30,894 nucleotides of DNA from positions 1 to 30,894 of the forward strand of contig RFKD01000061.1 in assembly GCA_003694545.1 (NCBI GenBank). The letters are read 5' to 3'. This DNA comes from Candidatus Parcubacteria bacterium. Lineage in GTDB: Bacteria; Patescibacteriota; Minisyncoccia; Phycocordibacterales; UBA12088. Made by a program: the position numbers and the translations under genes. Shown one piece after another: positions 22,868-30,654 of the stretch (positions are counted from its first letter, which is position 1; the number at the start of each line of letters is the position of its first letter). The notes beneath the pieces are model-generated. The model was not told the origin of the DNA, ran no database searches, and worked only from the letters and a program-made list of their open reading frames with translations.

Positions 22868-23638
22868 ATGGCAGGGAGTTTGTTCAACAATAACGAAAGG
22901 GAAAAGCGCGGACGCACGCTCGTGTTTGATATAGAAACCGTGGGCGAACCATTTGATGAGCTTGATGCCACCACGCAAGAAATACTCACGAAACCTTTCG
23001 CGCGCCCTGGCGCCCCAGAAGAGACAGCACAACAGCAAGACGCCCGCCTGGAAGCAATTAAAAGCGGGATGGGCATATCGCCGCTCACGGGGTTTGTGGT
23101 TGCGGTGGGGATGGAGGATGTGGAAGCGGGAAAACGCGCCGTGTATTACACCAACCCCAATCGCCTAGGCGAAGAATGGGAGGAAGACGGTGTGCAATTT
23201 CGGGCGCTTTCCGAGCGAGACATTCTTGCGGAGTTTTGGCGCGTCGCGGAACACTACCATACCTTTGTTACTTTTAACGGTCGCTCGTTTGATGCTCCCT
23301 TTTTAATGCTGAGGTCCGCCGTTCATAATGTGCGCCCGTCGAAAAATCTTGTTGCCGCGCGCTATGTGTACCAGCATCGGCCTGGTGCCGTGCATATCGA
23401 TCTTTTGGAGCAGCTCACTTTTTACGGAGCGCTTCAACGTGCCGGATCTCGATCACTGCATATGTTTTGTCGCGCGTTCGGCATTCCCAGCCCGAAAGAG
23501 GAAGGCACGGGGGCGGAGGTTGCTGCGCAGTGGCAGCGGGGTGAGTATGAAGCCATCGCGCGATATAATGTGAGCGATGTTGCGGCAACCAGCGCTTTGT
23601 ATAAAGCATGGCAACGCACGCTGGGCCACCTCGTGTGA
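22868..23638 (+). CDS. DEDDy 3'-5' exonuclease, RNase H-like fold
   Basis: A 256-residue protein with the exonuclease motifs of the DnaQ/PolB-proofreading superfamily: motif I FDIET (Asp21, Glu23), motif II TFNGRSFDAPF (Asp142) and motif III Tyr233-N-V-S-Asp237, the YxxxD form. No polymerase domain is attached. The arrangement matches predicted stand-alone exonucleases related to the exonuclease domain of family B polymerases, which act on single-stranded nucleic acid ends. Its target in the cell is unknown. It begins 8 bases after the pheT stop, so it belongs to the pheS-pheT transcript without obvious functional link. Confidence 0.9.
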   Translation: MAGSLFNNNEREKRGRTLVFDIETVGEPFDELDATTQEILTKPFARPGAPEETAQQQDARLEAIKSGMGISPLTGFVVAVGMEDVEAGKRAVYYTNPNRLGEEWEEDGVQFRALSERDILAEFWRVAEHYHTFVTFNGRSFDAPFLMLRSAVHNVRPSKNLVAARYVYQHRPGAVHIDLLEQLTFYGALQRAGSRSLHMFCRAFGIPSPKEEGTGAEVAAQWQRGEYEAIARYNVSDVAATSALYKAWQRTLGHLV

Positions 23639-23683
23639 GGCGAGAGTTGCGCGTCTTTTCTTTTTAGCGCATAGTAAGCGCGT

Positions 23684-24325
23684 ATGATTTTAACGGCGCA
23701 TGGCGGCTTCACCCTTAAGATAACTTCCGGAGACACGACTATCGTGTGCAACCCGCCGCGTAAGGGGGCAGGGGTGAAGGATGTTCGGTTTGGGGCAGAC
23801 ATCGTCGTGGTATCGATGCGCGTGCCGGAAATGGAAGGCGTTGATTCTGTGTCTAGCAATGGCGCCCCGTTTGTCGTGGATACGCCGGGCGCGTACGAAC
23901 ATCGGGGAGTAGTTATAGAAGGATGGGGGGTGCGTTCGCGCTACGCTGCCAGGGCGGAAGAGCCCACTACTCCAGCGGTGGTGTATAAGATAGACATCGA
24001 AGAGGCAACGGTGCTTCTCGCGGTGGGGCTTTCGGAAGCGTCACTGCCTGCGGAATGTCTTGAGGCATTGGAGACGACGCACATCCTCATTCTTTCCGTG
24101 GGCGCGCCGGGGATGCTTGAAGCAGCCCAAGCGCACAAGCTCGCCACGATGCTTGAGCCTAATATAGTCGTTCCCGTTGGGTGGCAAGGAGCCAAGGGGG
24201 GCAAGGAGGCGTTGGTGCAGTTCCTCAAGGAAAGCGGTTCTGAGGGTGCGGTCAGCAAGGATAAACTTTCCGTTAAAATGAAGGACATTAAAGAAGCGCA
24301 AGGAGAGGTGGTGGTGTTGGAGTAG
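23684..24325 (+). CDS. Metallo-beta-lactamase-fold protein without metal ligands
   Basis: A 213-residue protein whose layout follows the small UlaG-like branch of the metallo-beta-lactamase fold: MILTAHGGFTLKI, then TIVCNPP, ADIVVVS, FVVDTPGAYEHRGVVIEG, VLLAVG and a C-terminal NIVVPVGW. The metal-binding HxHxDH motif that should follow ADIVVVS is replaced by MRVPEMEGV, and the later conserved His/Asp positions are also missing. It is therefore predicted to be inactive as a hydrolase, perhaps keeping a binding or structural role. The family assignment rests on strand pattern more than on motifs. Upstream CATAGT ends 8 bases before its ATG, a weak promoter match. Confidence 0.7.
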   Translation: MILTAHGGFTLKITSGDTTIVCNPPRKGAGVKDVRFGADIVVVSMRVPEMEGVDSVSSNGAPFVVDTPGAYEHRGVVIEGWGVRSRYAARAEEPTTPAVVYKIDIEEATVLLAVGLSEASLPAECLEALETTHILILSVGAPGMLEAAQAHKLATMLEPNIVVPVGWQGAKGGKEALVQFLKESGSEGAVSKDKLSVKMKDIKEAQGEVVVLE

Positions 24326-24367
24326 GGGTGTGTTACCCACTTGTTGTTGGCGCCGTGGCGGGGTATG

Positions 24368-24376
24368 TGGTATAGT
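24368..24376 (+). promoter_or_regulatory. Extended -10 box upstream of the small membrane protein and gyrA
   Basis: TGG-TATAGT, ending 7 bases before the ATG at 24384. As gyrA starts 23 bases after that gene, this is probably also the gyrA promoter. Confidence 0.7.
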
Positions 24377-24383
24377 AGGTGCG

Positions 24384-24797
24384 ATGCCGCAACGAGCTCA
24401 TTCTTACCCCCAAATACCCCAACGCGACGATGATTTCCTCAGCCGTTTGCGCCGTCAGCACCCAGAGGCGCGCAAGGTGGCGGCACGCTTTTTCGCGCTG
24501 TCGCTGACGGGCGTTGTTGCCGGCGTGTGGTTGGTGACCCGTCTTTCAGGGATTCAATCCGTCAATCTTTCATCAGTTGTCTCCGCTCCTTCCGGGCAAG
24601 ATCAAACAGCTGCAGCTGTTTTCAGCGAACCGGTGGGCAACATTTCTGACTTATGGCAACGGATGCTGTCGGTAAGGGTGACCAAAGAAGGGGCTGCGGA
24701 AGAGGTACCCTCAAAAGAGGAACCTGGGCGCGGCGATACTCCCGATCCAGCACCCCGCGAATGGACAGTACCCGCCGCTCAGGATGAGAGCTACTAG
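24384..24797 (+). CDS. One-helix membrane protein of unknown function
   Basis: A 137-residue protein with a charged N-terminus (about 1-35), one membrane helix (about 36-53, FFALSLTGVVAGVWLVT) and a hydrophilic outer part rich in Ser, Glu, Pro and Asp. No family is recognised. The frame extends upstream to 24330, but the ATG at 24384 is selected because an extended -10 box ends 7 bases before it. It precedes gyrA by 23 bases and is probably co-transcribed. The palindrome AACAGCTG/CAGCTGTT lies in the gene. Confidence 0.7.
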   Translation: MPQRAHSYPQIPQRDDDFLSRLRRQHPEARKVAARFFALSLTGVVAGVWLVTRLSGIQSVNLSSVVSAPSGQDQTAAAVFSEPVGNISDLWQRMLSVRVTKEGAAEEVPSKEEPGRGDTPDPAPREWTVPAAQDESY

Positions 24798-24820
24798 CTG
24801 TTAGCTGACCAGCCTGCCGT

Positions 24821-27295
24821 ATGCCGCGCAAGGCGAAAGAAGACCGTGTGCTGCCGGAACCTTCGAATCCCCGCATTGTTCCCCGGGAGATCACGCAAGA
24901 GCTCAAGGAAGCGTACATCTCATACGCGATGAGCGTTATTACGGCGCGCGCGCTTCCTGATGTGCGCGACGGCCTCAAGCCGGTCCATCGGCGCATTCTC
25001 TATACGATGCACCAAATGGGGCTGACCGCAGGTGCAAAGTTTCGCAAGTCTGCGGCGGTGGTGGGTGATGTGTTGGGTAAGTACCACCCACACGGCGACG
25101 CGGCGGTGTACGATGCGCTCGTCCAGCTCGCCCAGGATTTCAAGACGCGCTATCCGCTTGTTCTCGGGCAAGGAAATTTTGGTTCTCTTGATGGCGACAG
25201 CCCGGCGGCAATGCGCTACACAGAAATTAAGATGTCGCGTATTGCATCGGAATTACTGCGCGACCTTGAGAAAAACACCGTCGGCTGGCGCCCCAACTAT
25301 GACGGGACGCGCAAAGAGCCGGAAGTTTTGCCCGCTGCCGCGCCCAACCTTCTCTTGAACGGCACGCTCGGCATTGCTGTGGGTATGGCAACCAACATCC
25401 CTCCACACAACCTTGCCGAAGTGATTGACGCGACTATACACCTTCTGGAACATCCGGATGCGACGCATGATGAGTTGATGGAGCACATCAAGGGCCCTGA
25501 TTTTCCGACGGGCGCGGTAATGTACGATTTCAAAGCCATCAAACACGCCTACGCCACGGGGCGCGGCGGCATTGTGGTGCGTGGAGAAGCGGAAATTGTG
25601 GAAGACAAGCGAGGGCAATACCAAATCATCATCACTTCCATCCCGTACCGAGTCGTGAAGGCGGATCTTATGGAGAAAATAGCGGAACTTGTCCGCAATA
25701 AAAAGGTGGAAGGCATTCGGGAGCTCCGCGACGAATCGACGAAGGATGTGCGCATCGTCATTGGCTTGAAGGCGGGGGCGCAGCCGCAAAAGATCCTCAA
25801 TGCTCTTTATAAGCACACACAGCTTGAAGACATCTTTCACCTCAATTTCGTGGCGTTGGTTGAGGGCGTGCCACGTACGCTTTCTCTCAAAGAAGCTATT
25901 GAACACTTTATCGCCCACCGAAAGGAGGTGGTTCGACGCCGCACGGAGTTTGATCTCGCGCGCGCGAAAGACCGCGAACATATCTTATTGGGGCTTAAAA
26001 AGGCGCTGGATCATATTGACGCCATCATTCAAACCATCAAAAAGTCGAAAGATACGCCCACGGCGCACGCCAACTTGATGAAGCAGTTTGGCTTTTCCGA
26101 GCGTCAAGCAACCGCTATTTTGGAAATGAAACTACAAAAACTTGCCGGCTTGGAGCGCAAGAAGATTGAAGACGAGCTCAAAGAGGTTCAAGCAACGATA
26201 CGCTATTTGGAGAGTATCCTTGCTTCTGCGAAGAAACTGCAAGCGGTTATTAAGGCGGAGCTTGTCGATATCAAAGAGCGGTATGCCGACGAGCGGCGCA
26301 CGCGGCTCGTGCGCGGCAGCGTAAAATCGTTCGCGCCCGAGGACCTTATTCCTGAAGAAGAAGCCGTTCTTGTGCTGACTTACGGAGGCTACTTAAAACG
26401 CACGAGCCCCGAAGAATACCGCCAGCAAAAACGCGGCGGCAAGGGGGTCATTATGGATGTGAACACCAAGGAGGAAGACTTTATTACGCATTTCGTTACC
26501 GCCTCAACGCATGCCGATATTCTCTTTTTCACGACGCGCGGCAAGGTGTATCGGACGAAAATGTATGAAATCCCCGAAGGGAAGCGCACAACAAAAGGCA
26601 AGGCAATCGTGAACTTTCTTCCGTTGGAGGACGGTGAACGTGTAACAACAATTCTCCCCCTACCGAAAGAAGCAAAAGGGGAAGACGCGTATTCGCTGAT
26701 GCTCATCACCCGCAGTGGCATGGCAAAGCGGGTGAACGCGAGGGACTTCCACGAAGTGCGCCGCAACGGGCTCATAGCGATGAAGCTTTCCGGAAGCGAT
26801 GAGCTTGTCGAGGCAATTCTTGTCCGTCCGAAAGACAGCGTCCTTGTGGTGAGCCGGCAGGGCCAATCGGTTCGGTTTTCCGCGAAGGATGTGCGCGAGA
26901 TGGGGCGCGCCGCGGGCGGCGTGCGCGCGATGACGTTCAAGAAGGGCGATGAGATTGTCGCGGCGGCCGCGGTCCCCGCGGAGGCAGCGCAAAGCGCCCA
27001 TGTGTTGGTGGTGTGTGAGAACGGGTTTGGCAAGAAAACAAAAGTATCCGAGTTTCGCTTACAAAAGCGGGGAGGCAGCGGCATTAAGGCGGCGGCTATA
27101 AGTCAAAAAACTGGGGTTGTTGTCGACGCACGGCTCCTTGCGGGGCAAGAGGAAGCGCTGGTGGTGGTTTCCCGCAAGGGACAGGTGATTCGCACCAGCC
27201 TTGCGGAGATTCCTTCCCTTTCGCGCGTGACGCAAGGCGTACGCATTATGCGCCTCAATAGCAACGATGCGGTTGCCGCCGTTGTGTGTTTGTGA
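24821..27295 (+). CDS. gyrA: DNA gyrase subunit A
   Basis: An 824-residue type IIA topoisomerase subunit that cuts and rejoins DNA to introduce negative supercoils together with GyrB (not in the window). The catalytic tyrosine is Tyr133 in AAMRYTEIKM. The winged-helix region GKYHPHGDAAVYDALVQLAQDF holds the quinolone pocket; the residue equal to E. coli Ser83 is Ala94, while Asp98 (E. coli Asp87) is kept. The C-terminal beta-pinwheel carries a GyrA box, QKRGGKG (536-542), and repeated LITRSG, VSRQGQ, VCENGF and VSRKGQ blades, which identifies GyrA and not ParC. No Shine-Dalgarno precedes the start; it likely depends on the upstream small gene's promoter. Confidence 0.98.
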   Translation: MPRKAKEDRVLPEPSNPRIVPREITQELKEAYISYAMSVITARALPDVRDGLKPVHRRILYTMHQMGLTAGAKFRKSAAVVGDVLGKYHPHGDAAVYDALVQLAQDFKTRYPLVLGQGNFGSLDGDSPAAMRYTEIKMSRIASELLRDLEKNTVGWRPNYDGTRKEPEVLPAAAPNLLLNGTLGIAVGMATNIPPHNLAEVIDATIHLLEHPDATHDELMEHIKGPDFPTGAVMYDFKAIKHAYATGRGGIVVRGEAEIVEDKRGQYQIIITSIPYRVVKADLMEKIAELVRNKKVEGIRELRDESTKDVRIVIGLKAGAQPQKILNALYKHTQLEDIFHLNFVALVEGVPRTLSLKEAIEHFIAHRKEVVRRRTEFDLARAKDREHILLGLKKALDHIDAIIQTIKKSKDTPTAHANLMKQFGFSERQATAILEMKLQKLAGLERKKIEDELKEVQATIRYLESILASAKKLQAVIKAELVDIKERYADERRTRLVRGSVKSFAPEDLIPEEEAVLVLTYGGYLKRTSPEEYRQQKRGGKGVIMDVNTKEEDFITHFVTASTHADILFFTTRGKVYRTKMYEIPEGKRTTKGKAIVNFLPLEDGERVTTILPLPKEAKGEDAYSLMLITRSGMAKRVNARDFHEVRRNGLIAMKLSGSDELVEAILVRPKDSVLVVSRQGQSVRFSAKDVREMGRAAGGVRAMTFKKGDEIVAAAAVPAEAAQSAHVLVVCENGFGKKTKVSEFRLQKRGGSGIKAAAISQKTGVVVDARLLAGQEEALVVVSRKGQVIRTSLAEIPSLSRVTQGVRIMRLNSNDAVAAVVCL

Positions 27296-27408
27296 TGAGA
27301 AAGGGCGCGCGGAGGCCTATTGTTGATCCCGGCTTCGCCTTAGGGGGTCGCGCGCTTTGTAAATCGGCGGCCGGGCCGCGATATGTTGATGATGGCGTCG
27401 GACGACTC

Positions 27409-27417
27409 TGCTATACT
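27409..27417 (+). promoter_or_regulatory. Extended -10 box for the methyltransferase gene
   Basis: TGC-TATACT, ending 6 bases before the ATG at 27424; the start site would coincide with the start codon. Confidence 0.75.
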
Positions 27418-27423
27418 TTTGCT

Positions 27424-27957
27424 ATGGGCTTTCTTTCGCCGAAGGAAGTTTTGAGCTCATTACATTTGCGCGCGGATAGTGCGGTGGCGGATTTTGGCGC
27501 CGGGAGCGGCGCGTATACTTTCGCACTCGCGGAGCGAATCGGCGAAGAGGGGGCTGTTTACGCTTTTGATATTCAGCCCGATCTTGTGGGAAGAATCGCC
27601 CGCGAGGCGCAAGAGCGCGGACTTTCGCAAATTAAGCCGCGTGCGGCCGACCTTGAGGCTCCTCAAGGGAGTGGGTTGTCAGAAGCGAGCGTAGACGCGG
27701 TTATTCTCTCGAATATCCTTTTTCAAAGCGATAGACCAGAGGCAATCCTTACTGAAGCGCGGCGGGTATTGCGGCCTGGCGGGGAAGTGCTCATTGTCGA
27801 CTGGTTGGATTCGTTTGGAGGGCTAGGTCCGCCTCCTGAGCGGGTTATACTACCTGAGCGCGCGAAAGCAATGTTGGAATCCTTAGGATTTTCTGTTGAA
27901 CGGGAGTGGGTGCCTGCCGACCACCATTGGGCACTTATCGCGCGTAAGCCGCGCTAG
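27424..27957 (+). CDS. Class I SAM-dependent methyltransferase
   Basis: A 177-residue protein with a Rossmann-fold methyltransferase core: motif I VADFGAGSGAYT (21-32) for S-adenosylmethionine, acidic residue at the end of strand 2 (AFDIQPD, Asp49), motif IV-like VDAVILSNILFQ, and the post-motif EARRVLRPGGEVLIVDW. It resembles UbiE/Methyltransf_11-type small-molecule enzymes, but the substrate is not determinable. The frame is open upstream to 27286 across a basic, low-quality stretch; ATG 27424 is chosen from the TGCTATACT box and because the Rossmann core then begins at a normal distance. The next gene starts 24 bases after its stop. Confidence 0.9.
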   Translation: MGFLSPKEVLSSLHLRADSAVADFGAGSGAYTFALAERIGEEGAVYAFDIQPDLVGRIAREAQERGLSQIKPRAADLEAPQGSGLSEASVDAVILSNILFQSDRPEAILTEARRVLRPGGEVLIVDWLDSFGGLGPPPERVILPERAKAMLESLGFSVEREWVPADHHWALIARKPR

Positions 27958-27981
27958 CGGCGGTTCGCTCTTTTGAAGCGT

Positions 27982-29310
27982 ATGGCGCTTGGAGGACTCT
28001 TAGGGAACGACGGCAAGGGGCCCAATGTGTTCCACACGGTGTTGATGGCAATTTTTGGTTTGGCAATAGCCGGCGGGGTTGCCGCCTTGGCGCTCTATCA
28101 AACCATCGGAAGCCAGGCTGTTTCGTTAGGACAGCTCAAGGTGTGGGGCACGCTTCCTGCGGACCGTGTTTCGTCGTTTCTCAACGCCCTCAAAGATTCG
28201 CGGCCGGAATACGCGCAAGTGACCTACCAGTCGCTTTCCCCGCAGTCGTACTACGATGAGGTGGTGAACGCGATTGCCGCGGGGCGCGGGCCTGATGTCA
28301 TTTTTATTGATAACGCGAATCTTGTCGCGCAGGCGGAAAAGCTCTATCCCCTTCCGTACACATCGTTCGACGAGCGCACCTTCCGCTCGTCGTATGTGGA
28401 ATCCGGCGAGATATTTTTGCGGCCCGATGGCATTTTGGCGATGCCGTTTGCGCTCGACCCTCTCGTGATGTATTGGAACCGCGATTTGTTCGCGGCGGCG
28501 GGCATTGCCAACCCGCCGCAGTATTGGGACGAAGTAGTAGAGATTGTGCCGCGTCTTGCGATTGTTACCCAAGACCAGCGCGTGCGCCAGGCGGCAATCG
28601 CGATGGGGACCTACAGCAACATCACCAACGCCAAGGCGATTATCTCCCTCCTGTGGCTCCAAGCTGGGATCCCCATCACGCAATGGGGGCAAGACGGCGT
28701 ACTGCGCGTCGTGCTGAGCTCCCAGCAAGACAACAACGCGGCGGCGGAAGCGGTGCGCTTTTATGCCTCATTTGCTGACCCTCTTAAAACCACCTACACG
28801 TGGAATCCTTCGCTGCCGTCTTCGCGCGATATGTTTCTTGCAGGAGATCTTGCGATGTATTTTGGGTTCGCGAGCGAATTTGACGAACTACGCGTGGCAA
28901 ACCCCAACTTGAACTTTGATGTCGCGATGGTTCCGCAAGCGCGCGCGGCGCGCCGCCCCGTTACCTACGCGACCGTGGAGGGGCTTTCCGTGCCAAGAGC
29001 GTCGCGCAATATCAGCAGCGCGTTTCGAGCCGTGCTGGGTATGACAGACGCGACGGCTCTACGGTTGTGGGGTGAAACAACGCGCTTGCCGCCGGTGCAC
29101 CGCACCTTGCTTGCCGAGCCTCCTACTGATGCCGTGGGGAAGGTGTGGTACTACGCGGCGCTCAACAGCCGCTCTTGGCTCGAACCGGATCCGCGGCAGG
29201 TTGACCCCATCTTGCGGCAGATGTTGGAGGATGTCGCAAGCGGCCGTGCTTCGGTTCAGGAAGCGCTTGGCGCCGCACGCGCGGCTTTGGAGCGAAGCAT
29301 TCCGCGATAA
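27982..29310 (+). CDS. Membrane-anchored extracellular solute-binding protein (family 1 type)
   Basis: A 442-residue protein of the sugar-type ABC solute-binding family. A membrane helix (about residues 18-37) is not followed by a lipobox or clear cleavage site, so it probably stays anchored. The body shows LKVWGTLPADRV, SPQSYYDEVVNAIAAGRGPDVIFIDN, MPFALDPLVMYWNRDLFAAAGI and FLAGDLAMYFGFASEF, in the order expected for the two-lobed fold. No ABC permease or ATPase gene lies next to it; pilin-like genes follow instead, so it may act as a receptor or uptake protein linked to the pilus-like system. A TTG 3 codons upstream (27973) is the alternative start. Confidence 0.9.
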   Translation: MALGGLLGNDGKGPNVFHTVLMAIFGLAIAGGVAALALYQTIGSQAVSLGQLKVWGTLPADRVSSFLNALKDSRPEYAQVTYQSLSPQSYYDEVVNAIAAGRGPDVIFIDNANLVAQAEKLYPLPYTSFDERTFRSSYVESGEIFLRPDGILAMPFALDPLVMYWNRDLFAAAGIANPPQYWDEVVEIVPRLAIVTQDQRVRQAAIAMGTYSNITNAKAIISLLWLQAGIPITQWGQDGVLRVVLSSQQDNNAAAEAVRFYASFADPLKTTYTWNPSLPSSRDMFLAGDLAMYFGFASEFDELRVANPNLNFDVAMVPQARAARRPVTYATVEGLSVPRASRNISSAFRAVLGMTDATALRLWGETTRLPPVHRTLLAEPPTDAVGKVWYYAALNSRSWLEPDPRQVDPILRQMLEDVASGRASVQEALGAARAALERSIPR

Positions 29311-29348
29311 GTTTGAGGCGTGTTGGTGTCTTGATGAGGCGGTATGTG

Positions 29349-29357
29349 TGGTACACT
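29349..29357 (+). promoter_or_regulatory. Extended -10 box for the pilin-like genes
   Basis: TGG-TACACT, ending 3 bases before ATG 29361 and 9 before ATG 29367. The usual spacing seen in this window favours 29367 as the start. Confidence 0.6.
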
Positions 29358-29366
29358 GTGATGAGT

Positions 29367-29801
29367 ATGAGGGAAGTTTTTTCGCGTTGGGACGCGCTCT
29401 CGCGAAATACAGCGTTCGTCTCATGTGCCGCAATGGTGGCGGCGCTTGTGGTCTGGGGCGGTTTGCTCGCGTTGGGTGCCGCCGCGCCCGCTTTCGCGCA
29501 AGGCGGCCGTCTCACTAATCCGCTTGACGGAAAAGCTAGCGATATCCCCTCGTTCCTGCGCTTGGTGCTATCAGTTGTGATTGCGCTCGCGTTTCCCGCG
29601 ATTGTGCTTTTTATCGTGTACGCTGGGTTTCGTTATCTCGTTGCTTCCGCGCAAGGGCAACCCGACAAGGTCAAGGAAATCAATAAGACGCTGCTGTGGG
29701 CGGTTGTCGGCGCACTTCTTATTCTTGGATCTTGGGCGCTTGTGAAAGCCATTGGAGCGACTGTTTGCCAAGTGGCCCCCAGAGTCCCGGGGTGTTCGTA
29801 A
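29367..29801 (+). CDS. Pilin-like two-helix membrane protein (TrbC/VirB2-like, T4SS pilin type)
   Basis: A 144-residue protein. A cleavable signal peptide is likely (hydrophobic 16-40, AFA-Q near 44/45). Then come two membrane helices (about 66-86 and 108-128) with a short polar loop (SAQGQPDKVKEINK). The VYAGFRYL-VASAQGQ and LLWAVVGALLILGSW pattern matches the small TrbC/VirB2-like pilins (T4SS_pilin type) widespread in CPR genomes, which may build a surface filament or a DNA/protein channel. Two cysteines (134 and 143) near the C-terminus could form a disulfide outside. First of four tandem related genes, 15 bases ahead of the next. Confidence 0.85.
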   Translation: MREVFSRWDALSRNTAFVSCAAMVAALVVWGGLLALGAAAPAFAQGGRLTNPLDGKASDIPSFLRLVLSVVIALAFPAIVLFIVYAGFRYLVASAQGQPDKVKEINKTLLWAVVGALLILGSWALVKAIGATVCQVAPRVPGCS

Positions 29802-29816
29802 AGGTGCGGCTCGCGT

Positions 29817-30209
29817 ATGGCACAACTGAGGCGCTTTTCCAAACCACACCAGCCCGTAAAGAAGACGCGCCAAACCGCGGGTATGTACGGAATTCTGTTG
29901 TGGTTTTTTACTTTTGCTCCCACGACGGCTTACGCGGCCGCCTGTGCTCCCGGGAAGCGGACGATTTGCGGCATTATCGGTAGGGTAGTGGAGATTATTG
30001 CTCTTGCAATCCCTCTCGCGTTTGCGGCAGCACTTGCGTTTTTCTTGTGGAGCGTGGCGCGCTTTCTGTTTGCGGCAGGCGACGCTAAAGCGGCGCAGGA
30101 GAAGCGGAGTGTTTTGTTGTGGGGCGTCATTACCCTTGCGGTCCTTGTGGGCGTGTGGGGCATTGTTGCCATCCTCCAAAAAACCTTTTTTGGCCAAGTG
30201 GCGCCCTAG
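29817..30209 (+). CDS. Pilin-like two-helix membrane protein, second copy
   Basis: A 130-residue protein with a basic N-terminus, a signal-peptide-like segment (about 23-40, ending AYA-A) and two helices (about 57-78 and 99-120). It carries the motif FLWSVARFLFAAGDAKAAQEKR then LLWGVITLAVLVGVWGIV, a form very common in Parcubacteria pilin-like proteins. Two cysteines (43 and 51) lie just after the predicted signal cleavage site. Homologous in helix pattern to the genes before and after it. AAAGGTG 11 bases upstream of its start is a weak ribosome-binding-like sequence. Confidence 0.85.
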   Translation: MAQLRRFSKPHQPVKKTRQTAGMYGILLWFFTFAPTTAYAAACAPGKRTICGIIGRVVEIIALAIPLAFAAALAFFLWSVARFLFAAGDAKAAQEKRSVLLWGVITLAVLVGVWGIVAILQKTFFGQVAP

Positions 30210-30242
30210 TAAAAAAGATTGTTCACGCAGCAGAAACCGGGT

Positions 30243-30533
30243 ATGTCAGTCACCATTCAATCCATTCTCAAAAGTTTCCTTTCCGTGATGCCCTTTGTGT
30301 TTCCCGTGCTGTTTGCCGTGGTTTTGCTTGTGTTTCTCTGGGGGGTTGTGCGGTTTTTGTGGGCAACCTCTGTGGAAGGCAAGGCTGAAGGAAAGGCGTT
30401 TTTGTTTTGGGGCGTCATTGCAATGTTTGTCGTTGCGTCTGTGTGGGGCCTCGTCGGCTTGCTTGTGGCCGCTTTTGGGGTCCAGACCAACCTGGCGCCG
30501 CATGCTCCAGAACTAGGACCTTTTCAAAGATAG
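30243..30533 (+). CDS. Pilin-like two-helix membrane protein, third copy
   Basis: A 96-residue protein with no signal peptide in the chosen frame start. Helix 1 is about 17-40 (VFLWGVVRFLWAT), the polar loop is SVEGKAEGKAF, and helix 2 is about 54-78 (LFWGVIAMFVVASVWGLVGLL). The FLWG...RFL and WGVI...VWG signatures are shared with the second copy. The frame is open to a TTG at 30219, but ATG 30243 gives the normal family start (MSVTIQSILKSFL). Thirty-three bases follow the second copy, and no separate promoter is seen, so it belongs to the same transcript. Confidence 0.85.
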   Translation: MSVTIQSILKSFLSVMPFVFPVLFAVVLLVFLWGVVRFLWATSVEGKAEGKAFLFWGVIAMFVVASVWGLVGLLVAAFGVQTNLAPHAPELGPFQR

Positions 30534-30611
30534 CGTCGCCGCCCCACCTGTGCGTTTCCCCCTCCCTATTTATCCCCAGCATGACACTTGCTTTTTGCGC
30601 CCGCGATCATA

Positions 30612-30620
30612 TGCTATAAA
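30612..30620 (+). promoter_or_regulatory. Extended -10 box upstream of the fourth pilin-like gene
   Basis: TGC-TATAAA, ending 34 bases before the ATG at 30655. Longer leader than the other genes of the window. Confidence 0.5.
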
Positions 30621-30654
30621 GAGATCTAAGCATTTACTCTGCTGCCTGCCGCCT

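Noticed and set aside
22060..22893. Frame overlapping pheT on the same strand (277 codons)
   Set aside because: Very Arg/Cys-rich, out of frame with the conserved PheT C-terminal domains.
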